From NCBI GenBank assembly GCA_049514955.1, contig JBEKUO010000129.1:1-12917 (forward strand): a DNA stretch of 12,917 nt. Reading direction: 5' to 3'. Position numbers and translations under genes: made by a program. This DNA comes from Bog-159 sp049514955 (GTDB lineage Bacteria; Acidobacteriota; Terriglobia; Bryobacterales; Bryobacteraceae). The notes under the pieces are model-generated. The model was not told where the DNA came from, did no database searches, and saw only the letters and a list, made by a program, of their open reading frames with translations. Shown one piece after another: positions 6,497 to 12,721 of this stretch (position 1 is the stretch's first letter; each line of letters begins with the position of its first letter).

Positions 6497-8127
6497 GCCG
6501 CGATCTCCGCCTGCGCCATCTCGTCTTTCATCTGCAGGAGACGCTGCCGGAATATCTCAGTGTCGCCCGCCGAGACCGCGTGCATGCCATACCAGGCGCG
6601 CTCGAAGCTGGCGACGTTTTCAGTAAACAACGAGCACGCCTCCGGAAATGCGCGCGCCCTGCGCCGGACTTCCAGCTCGTACTCGCGGTTCGTCTTGCCG
6701 GGGTGAATGCCGATCCAATCTCCTTGCCCCAGCCACGCCAGGTTCGCCAGATACAGAGCCCGCAGCGCGGAACGGAAATCCTCCTGGAGTTCGCAGCTCT
6801 CGGCCAGCGCCATCCAGCGGTCTTCCGGAAGCTGATCGGCCAGCAGATGCTCGTCCTGCAAGCTGATGGGCGCACTCGTGGCGCCGATGATGTGCGCCAG
6901 TTTCAGGGTGCGGGCCCGCCGTAAGCGCCACGCGATCAGCGCCGCCAATCCCAACAACGCGGCAATCAGAAGGTACAGGCTCCAGTGCAACGCGGCGCCC
7001 GGCGGCGCGGCGGGATCTGTGTTGGATGGGCGGTCGAACTTGTCCCGCAGCCAGTCCACCAGCCGGTCGATGGCCTTCCCCACGCTGCGTAGGGCTTGTT
7101 TGGCGTGGTCCACGATGCGATCGGTTACAGCCACCAACCTGGGGACATTGGCAGCCCGCCCGGTTCCGGACGGCGCCGTTTGCCAGCCGTATTCCGGCGA
7201 GCGCAGAGTCTCCTTGATGGATCGATCCAAATTCTCGGGCGTGACTTGCGCCGCGCATGGAGCGCACAGCAGCAACAGCATGACAGCAACGACCAACAGG
7301 TTTCGGGAAGAGTTGGAAGGCTGCAGGCCTGCCCCACTAAGCCGTAGAGCGGCGCGCAAGTCTTCGCCGGTTTCGCGCGATTCCAACTGAAAGCAGCGTA
7401 CACAATAGACGGCTTGGATGAACGGATCGAACGCGATCCAGGCCAGTGCCAGCACCGCGAGCCAGAACAGCGAATTGCTTACGAAATAGATCCCGCTGCG
7501 GCTGAAGACCGATTCATACCCCGTGAGGATGCGGACGAGCTGCGGCAGAAGCGCCATCATAATCGCTAGATTCAACGAAAGAACTGCATACAGGATGGCC
7601 AGGATAAGAAGAACGACCCAGCTCTGCCGTTGTTCGACGCCTGCGAGCTTGCGCGCCCGGGCGATGAGCCGCGCCAAGTCGAGATCTTCGTGGCCGGCCA
7701 GCACCGCGGCGTAGCGGTAGAAGTCCACAATCCAGGCAAGCGGCAGTGTGATCGAAACGGCCAGCGGCAGAGCCAGCAGCTTGGTTCCGCCGCAGACTGC
7801 CTGGCTCGAAACCAGCCGCCAGATACGCCGCCGCGACCACGGCAAAGCCGGACGGCGCCCCAGTTGACGTTCGACGCGCCCCGCGAATACGGCGCGCCAG
7901 CAATTCATCCAGAGGAGCAGACCCGCCAGCGCCAGTGACTCCATCGCGCAGGCCGCATCCGATTCGCGCGGGCCGGTCATGTCGTTCGAGAAAACGAGCA
8001 GGCCCAGTGCGAAGGGCACGCTGCCGATCCAGTGATAGACCAATGTCGCCAGCGGAGCAGCCCTGAGCGTATGCACGGCCTGCTCGAGGAGATCGATGGC
8101 GCTCGCCCGCGCTAACGCAGAAGCCAT
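6493..8127 (-). CDS. Multi-TM protein fused to DUF4129 domain
   Basis: A 544-residue membrane protein with two apparent halves. Residues 1-270 hold about five or six hydrophobic helices (roughly 26-46, 65-80, 115-137, 168-195, 215-242). At 276-294 a very hydrophobic stretch ends in CAPCAAQ and looks like a signal peptide in mid-protein. A soluble helical region follows, then a helix at about 383-400. The DUF4129 domain is at about 437-515: LAESCELQEDFRSALRALYL, then WLGQGDWIGIHPGKTNREY, then FERAWYG. DUF4129 is usually a C-terminal cytoplasmic domain next to MoxR/DUF58/DUF4350 genes. The start ATG 8127 has GGAG five bases upstream and overlaps the preceding gene by 16 bases. The frame remains open to 8364, but that part reads as low-complexity shadow of the upstream gene. 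Confidence 0.82.
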   Translation of the reverse strand: MASALARASAIDLLEQAVHTLRAAPLATLVYHWIGSVPFALGLLVFSNDMTGPRESDAACAMESLALAGLLLWMNCWRAVFAGRVERQLGRRPALPWSRRRIWRLVSSQAVCGGTKLLALPLAVSITLPLAWIVDFYRYAAVLAGHEDLDLARLIARARKLAGVEQRQSWVVLLILAILYAVLSLNLAIMMALLPQLVRILTGYESVFSRSGIYFVSNSLFWLAVLALAWIAFDPFIQAVYCVRCFQLESRETGEDLRAALRLSGAGLQPSNSSRNLLVVAVMLLLLCAPCAAQVTPENLDRSIKETLRSPEYGWQTAPSGTGRAANVPRLVAVTDRIVDHAKQALRSVGKAIDRLVDWLRDKFDRPSNTDPAAPPGAALHWSLYLLIAALLGLAALIAWRLRRARTLKLAHIIGATSAPISLQDEHLLADQLPEDRWMALAESCELQEDFRSALRALYLANLAWLGQGDWIGIHPGKTNREYELEVRRRARAFPEACSLFTENVASFERAWYGMHAVSAGDTEIFRQRLLQMKDEMAQAEIAA

Positions 8128-8420
8128 GTCTGCTCCACACGGGCCGTGATTTCCATCAGAATCTCGCCACCGATGTAGAAGATCATCCATGCGAGAAAGA
8201 AGCTGCCCAAGGCCGCCACGGGCGTAAGCAGCGCGCGGGCGCGGTGGCTGCGTGCTGGAGCTGCTCGCGCAAGGGCCAGTAAGCATGCCGCGCAGAGGAG
8301 CCGCGATTCGTGCTCCGTGACGCACTCGCGGCAGAAATGGCGGCCGCAGGAGGGACAACGGCACACCGCTTCCCGCAGCTCATGATTCCAGCAGCGCTGA
8401 TGAATGAGGAGGCCCGTCAT
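8112..8420 (-). CDS. B-box-like zinc-finger, single-TM protein
   Basis: A 102-residue protein. The N-terminal zinc module has C10/H13, C22/C25, C30/C33 and C43/C46, with the text CPSCGRHFCRECVTEHESR (22-40), resembling B-box zinc fingers found in front of rhomboid or other membrane domains in bacteria. One membrane helix follows at about 65-87, then a short tail. The spacing of its C/H array is identical to residues 59-95 of the 189-residue protein two genes upstream, so the two are related modules. The start ATG 8420 overlaps the previous stop as ATGA. The function is unknown; zinc modules like this usually mediate protein contacts. Confidence 0.75.
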   Translation of the reverse strand: MTGLLIHQRCWNHELREAVCRCPSCGRHFCRECVTEHESRLLCAACLLALARAAPARSHRARALLTPVAALGSFFLAWMIFYIGGEILMEITARVEQTWLLR

Positions 8421-9409
8421 CCCGTCTGCCCGGTAATAACCGGGGGTGGCTCAGGTTCGGTCGATTTGAAGGATAGCACGACTCCCACGATGGCTAGCAG
8501 CGCGAGCCCGGCGCTGTAGACGGGACGGATCCTGGGCGACAGCGGATGAGACGATGTCACGATCGGTCGCTGAGCTCCGGCACGGGCGGCTGCAAGGGAA
8601 TCGACAAGCATTCCCACGTACGCGACGCCGCCTATGAATAACAAGGCCACCATCGCCAGTCTCTGGATGGCGGTCCGCAGTATGCCGCGATGGTGTTGTA
8701 CGAAGATCCAGATCGCGCTCGCGAGCTGGAGCGCGGTGAGACCGGCCGATAAACCCGTGAGCAGCGGTTTCGCCGGGACGTTCCACATGACCGCTACCGC
8801 ATCGGCGAAGATGCTGGCCAGGAAGATATCGGAAGCCAGCGTACGGCTGCGCATCGCCACACGCCGGCTGCCTGCACGCGCCTGAACGGCTGCCCCCCCC
8901 GGCCCGAGCGGTCGAAAATCGGCCGCTTCCGCCCAGCTTTCCGTAAAAGTGCCCTGCACTTGCGCGATCCGCTGCTCCAACTCCGCGAGCGCCTTGCGCG
9001 CCGTCCAGGTGCGGTAAAGCGACGGCAGATCCTCGCGGCTGACCGCGGTATAAAGCCGGCATGTGCAACTGTGCGCGGCGCAAACGTAAATCCAGACGGC
9101 TGTCAGCAATGCGAGGGATAGCCAAAGCCAGTTCGTGAGACCCGGTGCCCGCACGCGCAGAAACAGGATCGCGATAAGGAGCAAAGCGCCCGTCCCCAGC
9201 GCGCGCGTCGAGACCAGATAGCGTGGAACCCTGGTGATGACAATCGCCTGAATATCGCGAAAATAGAACCGCTTGTACTGCTCTTGGAATCGATCGGACC
9301 TCACCGATAACAGATGGTCCGCGGCGGTCCACAGGCTTGCTGAAAAGATGAAGCCGCGGCGGCGCCCGGGAAGCTTGCGATAGCGCTGGCGGTCATCGGC
9401 CAAAGTCAC
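8417..9409 (-). CDS. Multi-TM protein of unknown function
   Basis: Not recognised by name. The 330-residue product begins with a charged segment (RYRKLPGRRRGFIFSASLW), then a beta-rich stretch DHLLSVRSDRFQEQYKRFYF-RDIQAIVIT (31-59). This looks like the PH-like/YcxB-type pattern in which a membrane protein's first strands are followed by TM helices; that is a guess. Hydrophobic helices follow at about 72-85 and 92-112, a charged helical loop at 125-160, then helices near 194-210, 215-236, 249-268 and 297-313. The loop contains a run of eight Gs (plus-strand C run at 8893-8900) encoding GPGGAA, a possible slippage site. The start is GTG 9409, overlapping the upstream stop as GTGA. An ATG at 9589 is in frame but lies well inside the upstream gene and is unlikely. 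Confidence 0.72.
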   Translation of the reverse strand: MTLADDRQRYRKLPGRRRGFIFSASLWTAADHLLSVRSDRFQEQYKRFYFRDIQAIVITRVPRYLVSTRALGTGALLLIAILFLRVRAPGLTNWLWLSLALLTAVWIYVCAAHSCTCRLYTAVSREDLPSLYRTWTARKALAELEQRIAQVQGTFTESWAEAADFRPLGPGGAAVQARAGSRRVAMRSRTLASDIFLASIFADAVAVMWNVPAKPLLTGLSAGLTALQLASAIWIFVQHHRGILRTAIQRLAMVALLFIGGVAYVGMLVDSLAAARAGAQRPIVTSSHPLSPRIRPVYSAGLALLAIVGVVLSFKSTEPEPPPVITGQTG

Positions 9410-9975
9410 GCCCTCGCCTTCAGCAGGAAATAGGCCGTGCCCCACACCCATCCCGCGATTTCGCCCAAAGCGATCAGGATGGCTAACGCTGAGCGCCATC
9501 GCACGCGCCGCACCAGGCTCAACGGACGGTTCCAATAGCGTATCGCCAGGTATAGCGCGACTGGCGCGGAAAGGGCCGTGAACGGCCACAGCAGGAGAGG
9601 GGCCGCCGCCACGGTCAGCGCGATGGAATCGTACAAGGTGCGCGAATTATCCAACTCGGCCGCCGGGGCCTTGAAATCGCGCGCCGCGAAGCACGACGGA
9701 CACCACACTCCCCCTTTGAAATCCACCGCGCAGAGCTGGCAAACAAACCGGCCGCAGTGGCCGCATGCGCCTACCGCCCGCTTTCCGGGATGATCGAAGC
9801 AGGTAGCCTCGCCCTCCGCCGCCGGCTCAGTCGCCACCGGAGCGGTCTCGGCAAAGAGCGCCGGAAAAACCCGCACGGTGCTTGAGGCGCCGCATTCCGG
9901 ACACAGCGCTGCGTCCTGCCGCGCGAGTTCCCACTTGGGCAGCGGCCGTTCACAACGGTTGCACGGGATGGACAT
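9406..9975 (-). CDS. Double zinc-finger membrane protein
   Basis: A 189-residue protein with two zinc modules. Residues 5-28 carry C5xxC8 and C25xxC28 (zinc ribbon). Residues 59-95 carry C59/H62, C71/C74, C79/C82 and C92/C95, a B-box-like array. Hydrophobic helices follow at about 117-131, 134-147 and 161-185. Topology suggests a cytoplasmic zinc head and a membrane tail. It starts at ATG 9973-9975, nine bases after the stop of the first operon gene and with a weak ribosome site, and its TGA is shared with the next gene as GTGA. No enzymatic motif is visible. The second zinc array matches, position for position, the one in the 102-residue protein at 8112-8420. Confidence 0.78.
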   Translation of the reverse strand: MSIPCNRCERPLPKWELARQDAALCPECGASSTVRVFPALFAETAPVATEPAAEGEATCFDHPGKRAVGACGHCGRFVCQLCAVDFKGGVWCPSCFAARDFKAPAAELDNSRTLYDSIALTVAAAPLLLWPFTALSAPVALYLAIRYWNRPLSLVRRVRWRSALAILIALGEIAGWVWGTAYFLLKARA

Positions 9976-9984
9976 CGCCGGCGG

Positions 9985-10557
9985 CTACTTCCCCACCTTG
10001 ATCACGCGCGTATCGCAGAGCATGTCGTGCAAGGCCCGTTTCTGTGCATCGAATCCCGCCATGATGTAACCGATGAGGAGGATGACCCCACTCAATATTT
10101 TCGCGAAGTAGCGGCCCACCGCGCGTCCCAGCGATACCGGGCCTCCATCGGAGCGAACCACTTTTAAATCGAGCGCCATCTTGCCGGGAGTCGCCCCAAA
10201 GCGGCTGATGAACACGCCCTCGTAAGTGGCTCCAATAACCATGCCGATGAGATACTGGAGACCCATGGCCATTAACATCACATCGGTGCGACCGCTTAAT
10301 AGAAACCGCGCCAGCGGCAACTACACGACCATCCCTACGACGAAGAGGATGACGGAATCGATCAGGATGGCGAGGGCACGAATCCAGAAGCCGGCGTACG
10401 TGAAGGTGGCCGCGGCAGGGACTCCTTCGCGGAGTTTCTGGGCGTAGGCGTTCTTACAATTCGCGCAGATGAGCCGGTCGCCGAAGCGCGCAAGCTCATC
10501 CGGATGCCAGGGCTGGCCGCATTCCGAGCAGTATTGAATAGGAGCCGTCGCGTCCAT
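9985..10557 (-). pseudogene. Zinc-ribbon RDD protein interrupted by in-frame TAG
   Basis: First gene of the operon, 191 codons from ATG 10557 to TAG 9985, with an extra in-frame TAG at 10321-10323. Before the stop lie 78 residues: a zinc ribbon (C10xxC13, C31xxC34) and the first RDD helix (AGFWIRALAILIDSVILFVV, R60 and D67 being the hallmark pair). After it, in the same frame, 111 codons continue the family: a helix, FGATPGKMALDLKVV, SLGRAVGRYFAKILSG, then QKRALHDMLCDTRVI. Nothing else is damaged. Possible readings are recent loss by one substitution (CAG, TGG and others lie one base away), readthrough, a sequencing error, or two polypeptides with restart at TTG 10320, which has no good ribosome site. 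A second RDD gene closes the operon at 1211-2002. Confidence 0.75.
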
Positions 10558-10565
10558 TTGAAGCG

Positions 10566-10595
10566 ATTGTAGCAGCGCGTGGCAGCGTATGGCAG
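10566..10595 (-). promoter_or_regulatory. Predicted promoter of the operon, nearly leaderless
   Basis: Read on the minus strand, CTGCCA (10590-10595; 4 of 6 matches to the -35 consensus) lies 18 bases from TACAAT (10566-10571; 5 of 6 to the -10 consensus). Only eight bases separate the -10 box from ATG 10557, so transcription would begin within about two bases of the start codon. No ribosome site precedes that ATG, which fits a leaderless mRNA. Inference from sequence only. Confidence 0.5.
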
Positions 10596-10611
10596 AAGAC
10601 TGAATACGGAT

Positions 10612-10645
10612 CGCCCGCTCGCCGCTTCGCCCGCTCGCCCGCTCG
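10612..10645. repeat. Short direct repeats CGCCCGCTCG
   Basis: CGCCCGCTCG occurs at 10612-10621 and 10628-10637, followed directly by CCCGCTCG at 10638-10645, between the two divergent promoters. It could be multiple sites for a regulator, or simple low-complexity sequence. Confidence 0.4.
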
Positions 10646-10646
10646 A

Positions 10647-10685
10647 AACATCGACGCATTTTGTCGATGTTGGCGCACTGTGCGC
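10647..10685. promoter_or_regulatory. Two adjacent perfect dyads, candidate operators
   Basis: AACATCGAC at 10647-10655 and GTCGATGTT at 10663-10671 form a perfect 9-bp inverted repeat around a 7-base spacer. Immediately after, GCGCAC-T-GTGCGC at 10673-10685 is a perfect 6-bp dyad around one base. Both lie just upstream of the predicted -35 box of the acyl-CoA dehydrogenase gene and between the divergent promoters. They look like binding sites of dimeric regulators. A structural hairpin role is possible, but they are upstream of both predicted starts. Confidence 0.5.
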
Positions 10686-10697
10686 GCCAGCCACCGC

Positions 10698-10726
10698 TTG
10701 CCAAAATCGCTCGGTCGCGCCATAGT
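10698..10726 (+). promoter_or_regulatory. Predicted promoter of the acyl-CoA dehydrogenase gene
   Basis: TTGCCA (10698-10703; 5 of 6) and CATAGT (10721-10726; 4 of 6) are separated by 17 bases. Transcription would start near 10733, giving a leader of about 16 bases before ATG 10749. Confidence 0.4.
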
Positions 10727-10748
10727 TAGAGTCCGGAAGATCATCCTT

Positions 10749-12212
10749 ATGGAACTGGAAATTCTCCGCTCCCCCGTGCGCTTTCTGCGCCACATGCTCG
10801 GCGCGCTGCCCCAGGAGCGCGCGCTCCTCGAATTCGAATCCTGGTGGGAAACCGAGGGCCGGAGCATCTCGGATGCCACCGATCGCGCCGGCACGCCCTG
10901 GTTGCGCATGTTCGACCGCGGCGGACGTCGCGTGGACGAGGTCCTGTTCGCGCCCGAATACTGGCGCGCGCTGCGCCATGGATACCGCGCCGGCGTGGTC
11001 TGGCGCGCCTTCGAGGAAGAGTCGCTGTTGACTTGCGCGCTGCTCGATTACATCACCTGCTTTTACGATCCAGGACTCACCTGCCCTTACGTGATTTCTC
11101 TGGCCACCGCCGTGGCACTCGATCAGCACGGCAGCGAGGCGCTGAAGGCGCGGTTCCTGCCGCACTTGTTATGCAAAGACGACCGGGTCTGGCAAGGCGC
11201 CACCTGGATGACCGAGATCAAAGGCGGCTCCGATCTGGGGGCCAACGTCGAGACCGTGGCGCGGCCTGCCGGAGATCGCTGGCTGCTCACCGGCGACAAG
11301 TATTTCGCAAGCAACGCCGGCGCGGATCTGGCGGTGGTGGCAGCGCGGCCCGAAGGCGCGCCGCACAACGTGCGCGGCCTGGCCCTGTTCCTGCTGCCGA
11401 GGCGCCGCGAAAACGGAGAGCTGAACTACACTATCCGGCGTCTGAAAGATAAGACGGCCACGCGTTCGGTGCCCACTGGGGAGATCGAACTGCGCGATAG
11501 CGAAGCCTGGCTGCTCGGCTCCCGGGAGCACGGCGTGCATCTCATCCTCGAGGTCCTGAACCTCTCGCGCGCGACGAACTCGGTCGGCAGCGCCGCCATC
11601 GCCCAACGCGCCCTGGCCGAGGCGGCCGGCTTCGCCCAGCAACGCATCGCTTTCGGCAAGCCGGTCCTCCAGCATCCGCTGCTGCGCAAGCAGTTCGACG
11701 AGCACGTGGAAACGCTGCAGGATGCTTTCGCGCTCGGCTGGGAGAGTGTCGTGAGGCTCAACGAGGTGTGGCGCGAGAAGATGCCCTACTCGGACCGCTA
11801 TCGCCTTTTTCGCCTGATCGCGCACCTGGCGAAATATTGGACTTCGGACGTGGCGCCGGACATCGCCCGGTGGGCCATGGAGGTGCACGGCGCGCTCGGC
11901 GTCCTGGCGGAATTCCCGGTGGAGCGCTGGTTCCGGGAGGCAATGGTCCTAACCATTTGGGAGGGCACCTGCCATCGCCAGATTCTGGACGGCCTGGAGG
12001 TGATGGAACGCAAGGGCGCGCATCGCCTGTTGTTCGACCATCTGCGCGCGACTGCCGATCCGTCAGGTCTCGAAGACATGCGCCGCAGCGTGGAAGCCCA
12101 CTTGGCATTGCCGCAGGCGCAGCGGGAGGCCGGCGCGGAAGAGATGTTCCGCGACTTGGCGATGTTCATGGCGCGCGCCGTGCGACATGCGGCGGTGCCT
12201 GTGGGGGTGTAG
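10749..12212 (+). CDS. AidB-type acyl-CoA dehydrogenase
   Basis: FAD-dependent acyl-CoA dehydrogenase family protein, 487 residues, closest in style to AidB of the adaptive response to alkylation. Motifs: TEIKGGSDLGANVETV (155-170, the AidB-like TExxGGSD signature at the flavin/substrate site), DRWLLTGDKYFASNAGADL (176-194), RRLKDKTATRSVPTGEIEL (230-248), then the C-terminal helical domain with QQRIAFGKPVLQHPLLRKQ and VHGALGV. WEGTCHRQILDGLEVM (404-419) matches the AidB WEGSGN region, where E405 stands at the catalytic-base position. E. coli AidB is 541 residues, so the N-terminal part is shorter here. The start ATG 10749 begins MELEILRSP; the frame is open upstream to 10680 but runs into the promoter. 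It could instead act on an ordinary acyl-CoA. It is divergent from the operon and shares its regulatory region. Confidence 0.85.
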   Translation: MELEILRSPVRFLRHMLGALPQERALLEFESWWETEGRSISDATDRAGTPWLRMFDRGGRRVDEVLFAPEYWRALRHGYRAGVVWRAFEEESLLTCALLDYITCFYDPGLTCPYVISLATAVALDQHGSEALKARFLPHLLCKDDRVWQGATWMTEIKGGSDLGANVETVARPAGDRWLLTGDKYFASNAGADLAVVAARPEGAPHNVRGLALFLLPRRRENGELNYTIRRLKDKTATRSVPTGEIELRDSEAWLLGSREHGVHLILEVLNLSRATNSVGSAAIAQRALAEAAGFAQQRIAFGKPVLQHPLLRKQFDEHVETLQDAFALGWESVVRLNEVWREKMPYSDRYRLFRLIAHLAKYWTSDVAPDIARWAMEVHGALGVLAEFPVERWFREAMVLTIWEGTCHRQILDGLEVMERKGAHRLLFDHLRATADPSGLEDMRRSVEAHLALPQAQREAGAEEMFRDLAMFMARAVRHAAVPVGV

Positions 12213-12261
12213 CGTGGAGCGGATCGGGATTCCAAATTGCTGCCCGACTGCCTCTCCACGC
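12212..12261 (+). terminator. Possible hairpin at the 3' end of the acyl-CoA dehydrogenase gene
   Basis: GCGTGGAG (12212-12219, beginning on the last base of the stop codon) pairs with CTCCACGC (12254-12261), and inside it TCGGG (12224-12228) can pair with CCCGA (12243-12247). No T-run follows, so this is a weak candidate for termination or 3' end protection. Confidence 0.3.
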
Positions 12262-12347
12262 CACGCGACAACCGTCGAGCAGCTCGGCGGGTAAGCCTTT
12301 CACGAACAATTTGATAGTGCGCTGACATTTAGCGGACCACTAACAAG

Positions 12348-12377
12348 TTGGTTTCGGTCATAAAAATTCTATATGAT
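12348..12377 (+). promoter_or_regulatory. AT-rich dyad and -10-like box before higB-type gene
   Basis: GGTCATA (12356-12362) and TATGATC (12372-12378) form a 6-of-7 inverted repeat with a 9-base AT-rich spacer. The right arm contains TATGAT (12372-12377; 5 of 6 to the -10 box), with a poor -35 candidate TTGGTT at 12348-12353. A dyad overlapping the promoter is what autoregulation by the HigA antitoxin would need. Confidence 0.4.
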
Positions 12378-12481
12378 CGAATGGATCGAAGGATCTTCGC
12401 AAGCCGATCTGCTGGCTTGGAGACAGCCCTGACCGCCTGCGACGGTTCCCCGAAGCGGCGCGCCGGGATGCCGGCTATCAG

Positions 12482-12721
12482 TTGAGCTTGATTCAGGCCG
12501 GACGTCGTGCGAAGGACTGGAAACCGATGCCACTTGTTGGGACCGGCGTGATCGAGGTGCGAATTCATTTGGAGAGTGAGTACAGGGTCTTCTACCTGGC
12601 GAAGTTCGAGGAAGCCGTTTACGTGTTGCACGCCTTCGTCAAGAAGAGCCAGAAGTCATCTTCGCTCGACATTGCGTTGGGCAGGAAGCGCTATCGTGAA
12701 CTGCTGGAAAGGCGGAAGTGA
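12482..12721 (+). CDS. higB: HigB-type toxin (phage Gp49-like), 5' end probably frameshifted
   Basis: RelE/HigB superfamily mRNA interferase, family of phage-derived Gp49-like proteins. The open frame contains the diagnostic part: KDWKPMPLVGTGVIEVRIH, YRVFYLAKFEEAVYVLHAF, KKSQKSSSLDIALGRKRYR. It is 79 residues from TTG 12482, but the family is usually around 110, and the same frame is open further upstream to 12377. There it encodes the missing N-terminus: DLRKPICWLGDSPDRLRRFP, then EAARRDAGYQLSLIQ. That stretch has no ATG, GTG or TTG. An ATG at 12381 (MDR...) would join it if one A were restored in the CGAAGG at 12387-12392. The full gene is thus likely 12381-12721 with a one-base loss, and a protein starting at 12482 would lack the first helices. 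It overlaps the antitoxin start by one base (TGATG). Confidence 0.7.
   Translation: MSLIQAGRRAKDWKPMPLVGTGVIEVRIHLESEYRVFYLAKFEEAVYVLHAFVKKSQKSSSLDIALGRKRYRELLERRK

Noticed and set aside
8128..8364. N-terminal extension of the DUF4129 protein to an ATG at 8364
   Set aside because: The added 79 residues lie inside the B-box zinc-finger gene. ATG 8127 has a good GGAG site and begins a sensible membrane protein.
10362..11165. A 267-codon minus-strand frame across the divergent promoter and the acyl-CoA dehydrogenase 5' end
   Set aside because: It crosses the shared promoter region and is antisense to a well-supported dehydrogenase. Its end overlaps the zinc-ribbon RDD gene in another frame.
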